Below, piece by piece: positions 54,114 to 64,000 of a stretch of 64,000 nt of DNA. The stretch covers positions 1,798,001-1,862,000 of the forward strand of contig NZ_JBGCUO010000001.1 of assembly GCF_041102775.1 (NCBI RefSeq), written 5' to 3'. The notes under the pieces are model-generated. The model was not told where the DNA came from, did no database searches, and saw only the letters and a program-made list of their open reading frames with translations. Each line of letters opens with the position of its first letter. Position 1 is the stretch's first letter. The position numbers and the translations under genes are program-made. This DNA comes from Alcanivorax sp. REN37 (GTDB lineage Bacteria; Pseudomonadota; Gammaproteobacteria; Pseudomonadales; Alcanivoracaceae).

Positions 54114-55216
54114 CAACCCAGCACCCGTTGCAGACTTTCCAGAAAACGCTCGTTCTCTTCCGGGGTGCCGATGGTCACGCGCAGGTGGTTGGGCAAGTCG
54201 TACCCGGCGATCGGACGCACAATGACGCCTTCGCGCAGCAGCGCCTGGTACACCGGCATGGCTTCACGGCCGCAGTTGAACGCGATGAAGTTGCACACCG
54301 AAGGGATGTATTCCAACCCTAGTTGCTGCAGGCCTTCCGCCACCTGCACCAAGCCAGCGGTATTGATGTCGCGGGCGTGCTCGAGAAACTCCAAGTCATC
54401 CAGCGCCGCTTCCGCCGCCACCAGTCCAAGGCTGTTGACGTTGAATGGCTGGCGCACGCGGTTGAGCACATCTGCCACCGCGGTGCCGGACAGGCCATAG
54501 CCGACGCGCAGCCCGGACAGGCCATAGATCTTCGAGAACGTACGCGCCACCAACAGATTGGCGTGCTGCGCCAAGTAGTCGGCACCGTTGGCGAAATTGG
54601 GGTCTTCCACGTATTCAAAATAGGCTTCGTCGAGCACCACCAGCACCCGCTCCGGCACTGCGGCCAGGAACGCATCCAGCTCGGCACGCGGGAACCAAGT
54701 GCCGGTAGGGTTGTTGGGGTTGGCGACGAAGATCACCCGCGTCCGCTCGGTCACCGCTGCCGCCATGGCTTGCAGATCGTGGCCGTAATTGCGCGCCGGC
54801 ACTTTCACCGGCACGCCGCCGCTGGCCAGCGTGATGATCGGGTAGATGGCAAAACCGTGCTCGCTGTAGATCGCTTCGTCACCCGCGCTCAGGTAAGCCC
54901 GTGCCACCAGTTCGAGGATGTCATTGGAGCCGTTGCCCAGTGTGACTTGCGCCACCGACAGCCCCAGCCGCTGCGCCAACGCGCTTTTCAGGCCGTGGCC
55001 GGAGCCGTCGGGGTAGCGGTGCAGCTGGTCCAACGCCGCGCGCACCGCCGCCATCGCCATCGGACTGCTGCCCACTGGGCTCTCGTTGCTGGCCAGTTTG
55101 ATGATGTGGGAAATACCCAGCTCGCGCTCCAGCTCGTCGATCGGTTTGCCGGGCTGGTAGGGCTGCAGCTGCTGCACGCCGGCATTGGCCAGCGCGAGGA
55201 AATCGTTGCCGTTCAT
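54113..55216 (-). CDS. hisC: Histidinol-phosphate aminotransferase
   Basis: PLP-dependent aminotransferase of 367 residues. The cofactor Lys lies in RTFSKIYGLSGLRVGYG, and the ANPNNPTGTW and DEAYFEY segments are typical of HisC. In this operon position it is the paralogue often called HisC2, which may also serve in aromatic amino-acid transamination. The stop overlaps the start of tyrA-aroA. Confidence 0.94.
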   Translation of the reverse strand: MNGNDFLALANAGVQQLQPYQPGKPIDELERELGISHIIKLASNESPVGSSPMAMAAVRAALDQLHRYPDGSGHGLKSALAQRLGLSVAQVTLGNGSNDILELVARAYLSAGDEAIYSEHGFAIYPIITLASGGVPVKVPARNYGHDLQAMAAAVTERTRVIFVANPNNPTGTWFPRAELDAFLAAVPERVLVVLDEAYFEYVEDPNFANGADYLAQHANLLVARTFSKIYGLSGLRVGYGLSGTAVADVLNRVRQPFNVNSLGLVAAEAALDDLEFLEHARDINTAGLVQVAEGLQQLGLEYIPSVCNFIAFNCGREAMPVYQALLREGVIVRPIAGYDLPNHLRVTIGTPEENERFLESLQRVLG

Positions 55217-55281
55217 GATGCGTCGCTCCCGCGCACGGAGGACACTCCGCGCCGCGTCTTATGCCTGTGCCGTGACAGCGA

Positions 55282-55304
55282 ACAGCCGCCCGTAAGGCGG
55301 CTGT
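55282..55304. terminator. Hairpin between pheA and hisC
   Basis: 9-bp inverted repeat (ACAGCCGCC / GGCGGCTGT, 5-base loop) in the 118-bp gap. There is no T-run, so it may be an attenuator, an RNA-stability element or a weak terminator between pheA and hisC. Confidence 0.45.
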
Positions 55305-55334
55305 CTGCGGTCGTCTTGCGGTGCCGCAGCGCGG

Positions 55335-56420
55335 TCAGATCACCGCCTTGGGATAAGACCCCAACACCCGTACTTCCAGCGCTTCCTGCTCCAGCACGCG
55401 TAGCACTTGCGCCACCGCTGGATCGTCTTGATGGCCTTCGAAGTCCATGAAGAACACGTAGCTCCAAGTCCCTTGCCGCGACGGCCGCGACTCCACCCGG
55501 GTGAGGTCGACACCGGCATCGCGGAACGGCTTCAGCACGCCAAACAACGCGCCCGGCAGGTTCTTGGTGCGCACCAGCAGCGAGGTCTTATCGACCCCGG
55601 AGGCCGGCGTGTGCTGCCTGCCGATGATCAGGAATCGGGTGGTATTGTCCGGCTGATCTTCGATATTGGCGTGGCGCACGGTCAGCCCGTACATGTCCGC
55701 CGCCACCTGGCCAGCAATGGCTGCGGCGTTCCACTCGTCTTTCAAATGCCGGGCAGCCTTGGCGTTGGAACTCACCGCCACCCGCTCGACACCCGGCATG
55801 TGCGCATCCAGCCACTGACGGCACTGGGCCAACGTTTGCTGGTGGGAATAGACGCGGGTAATGCGCGATTCCTGGGTGTGCGGACCAATCAACAGATGGT
55901 GATGGATGCGCAGCTCCACCTCGCCACAGATTTTCAACGGCGACGTGACGAAGCTGTCGAGGGTGTGATTAACCACACCCTCGGTGGAGTTTTCCACTGG
56001 CACGACGCCGTAACGGGCGTTACCGGATTCCACTTCGCGAAACACTTCATCAATAGTGCCGAACGGCAACGCTTGCACCGCATGGCCGAAGTGCTTCAGC
56101 GCCGCCTGCTGGGTGAAGGTGCCTTCAGGGCCAAGGAACGCAACTTTCAAGCGCTCTTCCAGCGCCAAGCAGGCAGACATGATTTCACGGAACAGTTTGG
56201 CCAGCGTTTCGCCATCCAGCGGTCCCGGATTGCCCTCCTGCACCCGACGCAGCACCTGGGCCTCACGCTCGGGGCGGTAAAACACCACTTCACCGCCTTC
56301 ACTGAGCTTGGCCTCGGCAACCTGCTGGGCCAGCTGCGCACGGGCATTCAGCAGCGTCTTGAGCTGGTCATCCACCGCATCAATGCGGGCCCGCAGTTGG
56401 TCCAGGGTCAACTCAGCCAT
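55335..56420 (-). CDS. pheA: Bifunctional chorismate mutase / prephenate dehydratase
   Basis: P-protein of 361 residues for phenylalanine synthesis. The chorismate mutase helices (about 5-90, LRARIDAVD and RAQLAQQVAEAK) are followed by prephenate dehydratase (about 95-270, VPVENSTEG) and a C-terminal ACT domain with the Phe-binding ESRPSR motif. ATG at 56420 overlaps the end of serC by 8 bases; no good ribosome site precedes it, consistent with translational coupling. Confidence 0.95.
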   Translation of the reverse strand: MAELTLDQLRARIDAVDDQLKTLLNARAQLAQQVAEAKLSEGGEVVFYRPEREAQVLRRVQEGNPGPLDGETLAKLFREIMSACLALEERLKVAFLGPEGTFTQQAALKHFGHAVQALPFGTIDEVFREVESGNARYGVVPVENSTEGVVNHTLDSFVTSPLKICGEVELRIHHHLLIGPHTQESRITRVYSHQQTLAQCRQWLDAHMPGVERVAVSSNAKAARHLKDEWNAAAIAGQVAADMYGLTVRHANIEDQPDNTTRFLIIGRQHTPASGVDKTSLLVRTKNLPGALFGVLKPFRDAGVDLTRVESRPSRQGTWSYVFFMDFEGHQDDPAVAQVLRVLEQEALEVRVLGSYPKAVI

Positions 56421-57492
56421 GACGTTGTACAAAGTCCTTCATGAACGCGATCAGGGCATCCACCGCCGCTTCCGGCACCGCGTTGTAGATGCTGGCGCGC
56501 ATGCCGCCCACCGAACGATGTCCGGCCAAGTTGAGCAGGCCAGCTTGATCGGCTTCGGCCAGGAACGTCTTGTCCAGCGCCGCGTCCGCCAGCACGAACG
56601 GGACGTTCATGATACTGCGGTAACGCTTTTCTACCGGGTTGCTGTAGAAGCCGGAACCGTCGATGTAGTCGTACAGCTTGCCCGCCTTGCGCAGGTTCAG
56701 GGCTTCCATGGCGGGCATGCCGCCCTGCTGCTTGAGCCACTTAAACACCAGCCCGGACAGGTACCAAGCGTAGGTCGGCGGCGTGTTGTACATCGAGCCG
56801 TTATCGGCCTGCACCTTGTAATCGAGCATGGTTGGCACGTGCGGCCCAGCGCGGCCGAGCAGGTCTTTGCGCACAATCACCACACAGATGCCGGCCGGGC
56901 CGATGTTCTTCTGCGCACCGGCGTAAATCAGGCCAAAGCGCGACACGTCCAGCGGCCGCGACAGGATGCTGGAGGAATAGTCCGCCACCAGCGGCGCATC
57001 CACCTGCGGAATGAAGTCGTACTCCAGCCCGCCAATGGTCTCGTTGGGGGTGTAATGCACGTAGGAGGCACCCGGCGTCAGCTGCCAGCTGTCCTGCGCC
57101 GGCACCGTGGTGAAACGCACATCCTCAGTACTGGCGGCCACATTGACGCGACCGTAGCGGCGCGCTTCCTTGATGCCGCGGCTGGACCATTCCCCGGTAT
57201 TGACATAATCGGCCACGCCGTTTTCGCCCATCAGGTTCATCGGCACCATGGCGAACTGTTGGCTGGCCCCGCCCTGCAGGAACAGCACTGCGTAATCGTC
57301 ACTGATATCGAGCAGGTCGCGCAGATCCTGCTCGGCGGTTTCGGCAATCGCCACGTACTCCTTGGAGCGGTGGCTCATTTCCATTACCGAGAGGCCACGG
57401 CCGTTATAGTCCAGCATTTCGCTGGCGGCCTGTTTGAGCACCTCATCCGGCAGAGCGGCCGGACCCGCACAAAAGTTGTAACGACGTGTCAT
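56413..57492 (-). CDS. serC: Phosphoserine aminotransferase
   Basis: PLP aminotransferase of 359 residues for serine and pyridoxine synthesis. The N-terminal NFCAGPAALP and the PLP-lysine region YAGAQKNIGPAG are characteristic. It begins the serC-pheA-hisC-tyrA/aroA-cmk series, placed 67 bp after gyrA. GAGGA lies 4 bases before the ATG. Confidence 0.96.
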   Translation of the reverse strand: MTRRYNFCAGPAALPDEVLKQAASEMLDYNGRGLSVMEMSHRSKEYVAIAETAEQDLRDLLDISDDYAVLFLQGGASQQFAMVPMNLMGENGVADYVNTGEWSSRGIKEARRYGRVNVAASTEDVRFTTVPAQDSWQLTPGASYVHYTPNETIGGLEYDFIPQVDAPLVADYSSSILSRPLDVSRFGLIYAGAQKNIGPAGICVVIVRKDLLGRAGPHVPTMLDYKVQADNGSMYNTPPTYAWYLSGLVFKWLKQQGGMPAMEALNLRKAGKLYDYIDGSGFYSNPVEKRYRSIMNVPFVLADAALDKTFLAEADQAGLLNLAGHRSVGGMRASIYNAVPEAAVDALIAFMKDFVQRHG

Positions 57493-57559
57493 GCTTTCCT
57501 CAGCGGCAGTGCCGCGGCTGGGCCAGAAAATCGGCGCCGCGGTGCGGCGCCTGCATCAG

Positions 57560-60349
57560 TTACGGATTGGGTTCGCTATCGGCGTCGTCCGTCGCCGGGT
57601 CAGCCGCCGCATCCGGCGTTGGCTCACTGCCCTCACCCTCGACCGCCGCATCTGCTGCGGTTTCCAGGTTCTCGTCCAGTTCTTCTTCGTCGTCACCGTC
57701 GAGCTCGGGAATGCGCTCGATACCGACCAGGCGCTCTTGCTCGCCAAGACGGATCAACATTACCCCCTGGGTGTTCCGGCTCAGCTGGCTGACTTCATCC
57801 ACCCGCGTACGCACCAGCGTGCCCTGATTGGAGATCAGCATCAGGTCTTCGCCGCCGAACACCTGGGTAGCACCCACCAGCTTGCCGTTGCGGTCGTTGA
57901 CCACCATGCCGATCACACCTTGCGTACCACGGCCCTTGGTGGGGAACTCCTCCACCAGCGTGCGTTTGCCGAAGCCGTGCTCGGACGCGGTCAGCAGCTG
58001 GCCACCCTCTTGCGGCACGATCAGTGCGATGATGTCCTCGCCCTGCGCCAGACGCATGCCGCGCACACCGCGCGCCGTACGGCCCATGACCCGCACTGCG
58101 GTCTGGCGGAAGCGCACCACTTTGCCGTTCGAGGCCACCAGGATCACGTCTTCATCACCTTGGGTGATTTCCACGTTCACCAAGTGTTCGTTGTCGAGCA
58201 GACGCACCGCGATCAGACCATTGCTGCGTGGCCGCGCAAACGCCGCCAGCGGCGTACGTTTGACGGTACCGGTGGTGGTCGCCATAACAATGAACGGCCC
58301 CGGTACCGCATCGGTGGTTTCGACGTCCTCAACGCCCTCTTCTACCGCTTCCGGCAGTTCGGCCACGTTGGTGTCGTCGGTCTCTTCCTCGTCGTCCGGC
58401 TGTGCCGACTGTTGGCGCACCATGTCCGGATCAAGCCGCAGAATGGCAGTAATCCGCTCTTCTTCCTGCAACGCCGGGATCAGGTTCACGATCGGGCGCC
58501 CGCGCGCACCGCGGCCGCCCTGCGGCAGCTCGAACACGCGCAGCCAATACACCTTGCCGAGGTTGGTGAAGCACAGCAGTGTGTCGTGGGTGCCGGCCAC
58601 CAACAGATGTTCGATATCGTCTTCATCTTTCACCGCGGTGGCCGCCTTACCGCGACCGCCGCGACGCTGGGCGCGGTAGGTGTCGATCGGCTGCGCTTTG
58701 GCGTAACCGCTGCGGGACAACGTCACCACCACGGTTTCTTCGGCAATCAGGTCTTCCATTGAGAAGTCGGCGCGGGAAGCCTGGATCTCAGTACGGCGCT
58801 CATCGCCGTATTCCTCGCGCACCGCGTTCAACTCTTCGCGGATCACTTCCATCAGGCGCTCGCCGTCGGACAGGATCAGACTCAGTTCGATAATGCGATT
58901 GAGCAGTTCTTGGTAGTCGCCCACCAACTTTTCCTGCTCCAACCCGGTAAGGCGGTGTAGACGCAACTCTAGAATCGCCTGCGCCTGCTCCGGTGATAGC
59001 CAGTACTGGCCGTCGCGCAGGCCGAGGCCGTCGGCGACGCCGTCCGGGCGGCAGGCGTCCGGGCCACCGGCGCGCTCAAGCATGGTCACCACTTCACCCG
59101 GCAACCAGCCGCGCTCTTGCAGCGCTTCGCGAGCCTCGGCGGACGACGGCGACTGCTTGATCAGCTCAATCACCGCATCAATGTTAGCCAGCGCCACCGC
59201 CAGACCTTCCAGCACGTGGCCGCGTTCGCGCGCTTTGCGCAGTTCGTACACGGTACGGCGGGTCACCACCTCGCGGCGGTGACGGATGAAGGCTTCCAGC
59301 ATGTCTTTCAGGTTCAGCAGGCGCGGCTGACCGTCGACCAACGCCACCATGTTGATGCCGAACACTGATTCCAGCTGGGTCTGGGAATAGAGGTTGTTCA
59401 GTACCACGTCGGCGTTTTCGCCACGACGCAGCTCAATCACCACGCGCATGCCGTCCTTGTCGGACTCGTCACGCAGCTCGGTGATGCCTTCGATTTTCTT
59501 TTCCTTCACCAGCTCAGCGATCCGCTCGATCAAGCGTGCTTTGTTCAGCTGGTAAGGCAGCTCGGTGATGATGATCGCCTGCTTGCTGCCGCGCTCCATG
59601 TCTTCGATGTGGGCACGGGCACGGATATACACCCGGCCACGGCCGGTGCGGTACGCCTGCACGATGCCAGCGCGGCCATTGATGATGCCTGCGGTCGGGA
59701 AGTCCGGGCCGCTGATGTGCTCCATCAGCTCATCAATGGTCAGTTCGCTGTTGTCGATCAGCGCCAGACAGCCGTTCACCACCTCGGTGAGGTTGTGCGG
59801 CGGAATGTTGGTGGCCATGCCGACCGCAATCCCGGAGGAGCCGTTGATCAGCAGGTTCGGTACCCGCGTCGGCATCACCGCCGGAATTTTCTCGGTGCCG
59901 TCGTAGTTATCGACGTAATCCACCGTCTCCTTGTCGAGGTCGGCAAGGATTTCGTGGGAAATCTTGGCCATACGCACTTCGGTGTAACGCATGGCGGCGG
60001 CGGAGTCGCCGTCCACGGAACCGAAGTTGCCCTGGCCATCCACCTGCATGTAGCGCAGCGAGAACGGCTGCGCCATGCGCACGATGGTGTCGTACACAGC
60101 GGAGTCGCCGTGCGGGTGATACTTACCGATCACGTCACCCACGACACGGGCTGATTTCTTGTAGGGTTTGTTCCAGTCGTTGCCGAGTTCGTGCATGGCA
60201 AACAACACCCGGCGATGCACCGGCTTGAGGCCGTCGCGCACATCCGGCAGCGCGCGGCCGACGATGACGCTCATGGCATAGTCGAGGTACGACTGCTTGA
60301 GCTCATCTTCGATATTGACCGGGGTCACTTCTCTGGCGAGATCCGTCAT
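57560..60349 (-). CDS. gyrA: DNA gyrase subunit A
   Basis: Type II topoisomerase subunit of 929 residues that breaks and rejoins DNA to introduce negative supercoils with GyrB. Catalytic Tyr122 (AAMRYTEVR) and the quinolone-region HGDSAVYD with Ser83 and Asp87 have the same numbers as in E. coli and are the susceptible forms. The GyrA box QRRGGRGK begins the C-terminal beta-pinwheel. Compared with E. coli GyrA (875), there is an acidic insertion at about residues 640-685 and an acidic tail. ATG at 60349 has AGGA about 5 bases upstream; the frame to 60436 is rejected. Confidence 0.97.
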   Translation of the reverse strand: MTDLAREVTPVNIEDELKQSYLDYAMSVIVGRALPDVRDGLKPVHRRVLFAMHELGNDWNKPYKKSARVVGDVIGKYHPHGDSAVYDTIVRMAQPFSLRYMQVDGQGNFGSVDGDSAAAMRYTEVRMAKISHEILADLDKETVDYVDNYDGTEKIPAVMPTRVPNLLINGSSGIAVGMATNIPPHNLTEVVNGCLALIDNSELTIDELMEHISGPDFPTAGIINGRAGIVQAYRTGRGRVYIRARAHIEDMERGSKQAIIITELPYQLNKARLIERIAELVKEKKIEGITELRDESDKDGMRVVIELRRGENADVVLNNLYSQTQLESVFGINMVALVDGQPRLLNLKDMLEAFIRHRREVVTRRTVYELRKARERGHVLEGLAVALANIDAVIELIKQSPSSAEAREALQERGWLPGEVVTMLERAGGPDACRPDGVADGLGLRDGQYWLSPEQAQAILELRLHRLTGLEQEKLVGDYQELLNRIIELSLILSDGERLMEVIREELNAVREEYGDERRTEIQASRADFSMEDLIAEETVVVTLSRSGYAKAQPIDTYRAQRRGGRGKAATAVKDEDDIEHLLVAGTHDTLLCFTNLGKVYWLRVFELPQGGRGARGRPIVNLIPALQEEERITAILRLDPDMVRQQSAQPDDEEETDDTNVAELPEAVEEGVEDVETTDAVPGPFIVMATTTGTVKRTPLAAFARPRSNGLIAVRLLDNEHLVNVEITQGDEDVILVASNGKVVRFRQTAVRVMGRTARGVRGMRLAQGEDIIALIVPQEGGQLLTASEHGFGKRTLVEEFPTKGRGTQGVIGMVVNDRNGKLVGATQVFGGEDLMLISNQGTLVRTRVDEVSQLSRNTQGVMLIRLGEQERLVGIERIPELDGDDEEELDENLETAADAAVEGEGSEPTPDAAADPATDDADSEPNP

Positions 60350-60451
60350 GGTGATCCTTTCTAGTCCCCTGGGAACGCACCCACCGCAGGGCCGCGATGG
60401 CGTCAACTCTCGCTCTGGCCTCGCTGCAGGCGCCACAACGGCGCCGGAGGC

Positions 60452-60466
60452 CAGGGGTCTCCCCTG
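60452..60466. repeat. Small palindrome in the gyrA leader
   Basis: CAGGGG-TCT-CCCCTG, a perfect 6+3+6 palindrome about 100 bp upstream of the gyrA start. It would lie in the transcribed leader if the -10 at 60494 is used. Function unknown. Apart from this and the two -10 boxes I see nothing in the 347-bp gap. Confidence 0.3.
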
Positions 60467-60493
60467 ACAAAGGGGTGCGCTGGAAAGTCGGGG

Positions 60494-60502
60494 ATGATAG
60501 CA
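60494..60502 (-). promoter_or_regulatory. Extended -10 element of gyrA
   Basis: On the minus strand, TGC-TATCAT forms an extended -10 about 145 bp upstream of the gyrA start. No strong -35 is seen. An AT-rich -10 with no -35 fits a supercoiling-sensitive gyrase promoter, but this is inference. Confidence 0.5.
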
Positions 60503-60649
60503 CAGCGGCGCTCGGCGCAGCTATGTGCCCGCCGCTGGATGGTGCCGCTGCGGCCTATATATGTCTGCCACAGTTGCCAGCGGGCGGCGGCGCCGTTCAG
60601 ACACCCGCTCGGCGGTCAGCGGCCGAGGCTGCGACCGGACAGCTGCCCC

Positions 60650-60658
60650 TGCTATACT
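60650..60658 (+). promoter_or_regulatory. Extended -10 element of mtaD
   Basis: TGC-TATACT, an extended -10 box ending 38 bases before the mtaD start. I see no convincing -35. Confidence 0.6.
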
Positions 60659-60696
60659 CGCCGCGCCCGACGGCCCGGACTTTTCGAGGATTCTTC

Positions 60697-62022
60697 ATGC
60701 CCCACGTGCCAGCCCACGCTGACCTGATTCTGCAAGCCCCTTGGATCGCGCCCATCGAAGGCCCGGACCGCCTGCTCAAAGACCACGCCATCGTCATTGC
60801 CGGCACCCGCATCGTCGACATTCTGCCGATCACCGAGGCCGGCCGCCGCTACAAAGGCGGTGAGATCATGCGCCTCGACGGCCACCTGCTGATGCCCGGC
60901 TTCGTCAATGCCCACACCCACATGGCGATGCACCTGTTCCGTGGCCTCGCTGATGACCTGCCGCTGATGACCTGGCTGCAAGAGCACATTTGGCCGGCCG
61001 AAAGCCGGGTGGTGAGCGAGCAATTCGTGCTCGACGGCAGCCGCCTCGCGGCGGCAGAAATGATCCGCAGCGGCACTACCTGCTTTGCCGACATGTATTT
61101 CTTCCCCGACGCCACCGCGAAAGTGGCGGCCGAAGCCGGCCTGCGCGCCAACCTATTTTGCCCAGTGCTGGATTTTCCGTCTGCCATGTGCAGCGGCCCA
61201 GAAGACTACCTGCGCGCCGCCACCCAGTTGGCCGCCAAGTGGGAACATGAGCCGCTGATTTCAGTGGGCATCGGCCCGCACGCGCCCTACACCGTGTCCG
61301 ACACCCCGCTGGCGCGCATTGCCGCGTTGGCGGAAGAACTGAATCTGCCGGTGATGATTCACCTGCATGAAACCGCCGCCGAAGTGGACAGTTCACTGGA
61401 TACCGTCGGCGCCCGGCCGCTGGACCGCATCGACCGCCTCAATTTGCTGACTAAGCGGCTGATGGCGGTGCACATGACTCAGCTCACCGACGACGAAATT
61501 GCTCGCTTGGCCGAAACCGGCACCCACGTCATCCACTGCCCGGAATCCAACCTCAAGCTGGCCAGCGGCTTCTGCCCGGTGGACCAACTGCTGGCTGCCG
61601 GGGTCAACGTGGCACTCGGCACCGATGGCGCCGCCAGCAATAACGATGCCGACATGATCGGCGAGATGCGCACCGCGGCGCTGATCGCCAAGGGCTTCAC
61701 CGGCCGCGCCGATGCCTTGCCCGCCGACACCGTGCTGGCGATGGCCACCCTCAACGGTGCCCGCGCGCTCGGTCAAGGTGACCGCATCGGCTCGCTGCTG
61801 CCAGGCAAACAGGCCGACATCATCGCCATCGACCTCAACCGCATTGAAACGCAACCGGTGTACGATCCCATTGCGCAGGTGGTTTACGCCGCCGGCCGCG
61901 ACCAGGTCACCCACATGTGGGTGGCCGGCCGCTGTTTGATGGCAGACCGCGAGCTGCTGACGCTGAACGCGTCCGGCATCCTGCGCGACGTGGCCCAATG
62001 GCAGGAGACTATCCGTGACTGA
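60697..62022 (+). CDS. mtaD: 5-methylthioadenosine/S-adenosylhomocysteine deaminase (TRZ/ATZ family)
   Basis: Amidohydrolase-fold metalloenzyme of 441 residues that deaminates MTA or SAH. Metal ligands are in VNAHTHMAM, a His in IHLHET, and Asp in [11 protein letters not shown]. In Pseudomonas the equivalent gene follows mtnA and converts MTA to methylthioinosine for methionine salvage; here mtnA is missing and the gene directly faces gyrA. ATG at 60697 has GAGGA about 6 bases upstream. Its end overlaps ubiG by 8 bases. Confidence 0.88.
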   Translation: MPHVPAHADLILQAPWIAPIEGPDRLLKDHAIVIAGTRIVDILPITEAGRRYKGGEIMRLDGHLLMPGFVNAHTHMAMHLFRGLADDLPLMTWLQEHIWPAESRVVSEQFVLDGSRLAAAEMIRSGTTCFADMYFFPDATAKVAAEAGLRANLFCPVLDFPSAMCSGPEDYLRAATQLAAKWEHEPLISVGIGPHAPYTVSDTPLARIAALAEELNLPVMIHLHETAAEVDSSLDTVGARPLDRIDRLNLLTKRLMAVHMTQLTDDEIARLAETGTHVIHCPESNLKLASGFCPVDQLLAAGVNVALGTDGAASNNDADMIGEMRTAALIAKGFTGRADALPADTVLAMATLNGARALGQGDRIGSLLPGKQADIIAIDLNRIETQPVYDPIAQVVYAAGRDQVTHMWVAGRCLMADRELLTLNASGILRDVAQWQETIRD

Positions 62023-62755
62023 ACAAGCCGTGACCGCACAAGTGACTGCAGCGACCAACGTCGACCCCAATGAAATCGCCAAATTCGCTGCCTTGGCGGA
62101 ACAGTGGTGGGACCCCAACTCTGAATTTCGGCCGCTGCACGACATCAATCCGCTGCGCCTCAACTACATTGATGAGCGCGTCAATCTGCCCGGCAAGAAA
62201 GTGATCGACATCGGCTGCGGTGGCGGCCTGCTGGCAGAAGGCATGGCCCGCCGCGGCGCCGAAGTCACGGGCATCGACCTTGGCGAGGCGCCACTGGCGG
62301 TGGCCCGCTTGCACGCCGAACAATCCGGCGTCGAGGTGGAATACCTGTGCATTCCGGCCGAGCAAATCGCCGCTGAACGCGCCGGCCAGTACGACGTGGT
62401 GACCTGCCTGGAAATGCTGGAGCACGTACCTGATCCGGCCTCGGTGATCCGCGCCTGCGCGGCGCTGGTGAAGCCCGGCGGCCAAGTGTTCTTCTCGTCC
62501 ATCAACCGCAATCCACGCGCGTTCATGATGGCAATTGTCGGTGCCGAATATGTACTGCGGCTGCTGCCGCGCGGCACCCATGAATACGCCAAGCTGATCA
62601 AGCCGTCGGAAATGGCCGGCTGGGCGCGCGAATCCGGCTTGCAGGTGTGCGACACCGTCGGCATGAGCTACAACCCGTTCAGCTACCGCGCCGCGCTCAA
62701 CCGCGATGTTGGCGTGAACTACATGATGCATGCGGTGCGGCCGGAGGCATCGTGA
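62015..62755 (+). CDS. ubiG: Ubiquinone biosynthesis O-methyltransferase
   Basis: SAM-dependent methyltransferase of 246 residues that performs both O-methylation steps of ubiquinone synthesis. The SAM-binding [24 protein letters not shown] is characteristic, as are EMLEHVPDP and the ASNRNP-like SINRNPRA segment. GTG start with AGGAG 7 bases upstream, overlapping mtaD by 8 bases. The stop overlaps mupP (GTGA). Confidence 0.96.
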   Translation: MTEQAVTAQVTAATNVDPNEIAKFAALAEQWWDPNSEFRPLHDINPLRLNYIDERVNLPGKKVIDIGCGGGLLAEGMARRGAEVTGIDLGEAPLAVARLHAEQSGVEVEYLCIPAEQIAAERAGQYDVVTCLEMLEHVPDPASVIRACAALVKPGGQVFFSSINRNPRAFMMAIVGAEYVLRLLPRGTHEYAKLIKPSEMAGWARESGLQVCDTVGMSYNPFSYRAALNRDVGVNYMMHAVRPEAS

Positions 62756-63414
62756 TCAAGGCGGTTCTGTTCGACCTTGATGGCACCTTGATCGACACCG
62801 CGCCGGACTTTGTCAGCGTGCTCAACCGGCTGCTGGCGGAAGATGGCCGCCCCACCCTGCCGGAAGCCCTGATCCGCAGCGAAGTGTCCAATGGCGCCCG
62901 CGCCATGGTACGGCTGGGCTTCGGCATCGGGCCCGGCGAACCTGGATTTGACGACCAGCTGAAGCGCTTTCTCGATCGCTATGCCGATCACCTGGCTGAG
63001 GACACTTGTCTGTTCAGTGGCATGGACCAGGTGCTGGCGCAGCTGGATGCCCAGCACATGCCGTGGGGCATCGTCACCAACAAACCGGAACGCTTCACCA
63101 CCCCGGTACTGGCCGGCCTTGGCCTAGCTGAACGCACCGGGCCGGTGATTTGCCCGGACCATGTGCGCGAACGCAAGCCAGACCCGGAAGGGCTGCTGCT
63201 GGCCGCCGCACAACTCGGCCTGGCACCACAACACTGTGTTTACGTCGGCGATCACCTGCGCGATATCGAAGCCGGCCGCCGCGCCGGCATGGTCACCGTC
63301 GGCGCCCGCTACGGTTACATCAGTGCCGACGACGATCCACAGCACTGGCACGCCGATCATTACATCGACACCCCCGAGCAGCTGTTGGCGCTGCTCGCGC
63401 TTGAAGGAGTTTGA
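62752..63414 (+). CDS. mupP: N-acetylmuramic acid 6-phosphate phosphatase (HAD family)
   Basis: HAD-superfamily phosphatase of 220 residues: DLDGTLIDT (nucleophile and acid Asp), TNKP, RKPDPEG (Lys) and [11 protein letters not shown]. The sequence is close to phosphoglycolate phosphatases (Gph), but the ubiG-[this]-yciK order is that of P. aeruginosa mupP, which acts in peptidoglycan recycling. I therefore prefer MupP; Gph is the alternative. GTG start with GGAGG 4 bases upstream, overlapping the ubiG stop. Confidence 0.8.
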   Translation: MIKAVLFDLDGTLIDTAPDFVSVLNRLLAEDGRPTLPEALIRSEVSNGARAMVRLGFGIGPGEPGFDDQLKRFLDRYADHLAEDTCLFSGMDQVLAQLDAQHMPWGIVTNKPERFTTPVLAGLGLAERTGPVICPDHVRERKPDPEGLLLAAAQLGLAPQHCVYVGDHLRDIEAGRRAGMVTVGARYGYISADDDPQHWHADHYIDTPEQLLALLALEGV

Positions 63415-63416
63415 CC

Positions 63417-64000
63417 ATGCCAGCCGTCCACCCGCAGTTTGAGCAGTTGCAGGCCGATGCCTGGCAATACCAGTGGGAACCAGGCAGTTTTGCCGGCCGC
63501 ATCATCATGGTCACCGGTGCCGGTGACGGCATCGGCCGCGCCGCGGCACTGGCACTTGGCAAAGCCGGCGCCACCGTGATCCTGCTCGGCCGCACCCAGG
63601 AAAAGCTGGAGCAGGTCTACGACCAAATCCTTGCCGAGGGTGGCGCCAAGCCGGCCATGGTGCCGGCCAACTTGGAAGTCACCACCGCGGCCAACTTCGA
63701 AGAGCTGGCCGGCCTATTGATGGATGAGTTCGGTCACCTCGACGGTCTGCTGCACAACGCCTCAGTGCTCGGCGACCTGACTCCGCTGGACACCTACGGC
63801 TACGGCACCTGGGATACGGTGATGCAAGTGAACGTCAATGCCGCGTTCTACCTGACGCGGGCGCTGTTGCCGCTGCTGCGCGCCGCCGACCATGCGTCGG
63901 TGGTGTTCACATCCTCCAGCGTCGGCCGTCAAGGCCGCGCCTTCTGGGGCGCCTATGCGGTGAGCAAGTTTGCCACCGAGGGCCTCATGCAGGTGCTGGC
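63417..64000 (+). CDS. yciK: YciK-like SDR oxidoreductase (3' end outside the window)
   Basis: Partial SDR; 194 codons are present before the window ends. The cofactor motif TGAGDGIGR, HNAS, and Ser...YAVSK active-site residues are complete, and the N-terminal extension before the Rossmann fold is typical of YciK. It starts 2 bp after mupP, continuing the operon mtaD-ubiG-mupP-yciK. Substrate unknown. Confidence 0.9.
   Translation, partial: MPAVHPQFEQLQADAWQYQWEPGSFAGRIIMVTGAGDGIGRAAALALGKAGATVILLGRTQEKLEQVYDQILAEGGAKPAMVPANLEVTTAANFEELAGLLMDEFGHLDGLLHNASVLGDLTPLDTYGYGTWDTVMQVNVNAAFYLTRALLPLLRAADHASVVFTSSSVGRQGRAFWGAYAVSKFATEGLMQVL

Noticed and set aside
56308-58762. Long plus-strand frames (494 and 423 codons) opposite serC and gyrA
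   Set aside because: They are shadows; the serC and gyrA products are unambiguous and the frames span gene boundaries.
1-64000. tRNA or rRNA genes, CRISPR arrays, insertion sequences, prophage, att sites
   Set aside because: I looked for clover-leaf-like segments, regular repeats, transposase motifs and integrase genes and found none; composition is even apart from the ompA leader.

Overview
The window is about 64 kb of GC-rich DNA from a gammaproteobacterium. The core block gyrA-serC-pheA-hisC-tyrA/aroA-cmk-rpsA-ihfB, with mtaD-ubiG-mupP-yciK divergent from gyrA, is the arrangement known from Pseudomonas and relatives. The abundance of acyl-CoA catabolism genes and a DUF1302 outer-membrane protein fit a hydrocarbon- or lipid-degrading marine lineage of the Alcanivorax type. 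The genus is inferred from gene content only. I found no tRNA, rRNA, insertion sequence, phage or CRISPR array.

Layout. (1) 0-6.8 kb: the RNA helicase hrpA coupled to an M61 peptidase, with a divergent monoacylglycerol-lipase-like hydrolase. (2) 6.9-14.1 kb: a three-gene phosphorelay (unorthodox kinase with Hpt, RcsB-like regulator, hybrid kinase without Hpt), with two tiny, translationally coupled, putatively membrane or secreted peptides divergent from it. (3) 14.1-43.2 kb: an acyl-CoA catabolic island. It has glutaryl-CoA dehydrogenase, two thiolases, six acyl-CoA dehydrogenases (two adjacent pairs resembling PimC/PimD), a PimF-like hydratase/dehydrogenase, an acyl-CoA ligase, a complete Liv-type ABC importer, an enoyl-CoA hydratase, two SDRs, a thioesterase, an ACAD10-like phosphotransferase, IclR and TetR regulators, and a DUF1302 outer-membrane protein. 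(4) 43.2-64 kb: MoxR/VWA pair, rsmE, an OmpA-family protein, comEA, pyrF, ihfB, rpsA, cmk, the tyrA-aroA fusion, hisC, pheA, serC, gyrA, mtaD, ubiG, mupP and the start of yciK.

How the island may work. A 16-bp palindrome, CATACC-N4-GGTATG, occurs three times: between tetR and an acyl-CoA dehydrogenase pair, upstream of the acyl-CoA ligase, and exactly in the -35/-10 spacer of the DUF1302 gene. This points to one TetR regulon covering outer-membrane entry, CoA activation, dehydrogenation and thiolysis. A second palindrome, TTTTGAAA-N5-TTTCAAAA, lies 3-5 bp upstream of the -35 boxes of the PimF-like gene and of the ligase, as an activator site would; the local IclR protein is a candidate ligand. 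The PimF/PimC/PimD-like genes, a ligase, a thiolase and glutaryl-CoA dehydrogenase together suggest beta-oxidation of a dicarboxylic or alicyclic acid through glutaryl-CoA. The actual substrate is unknown.
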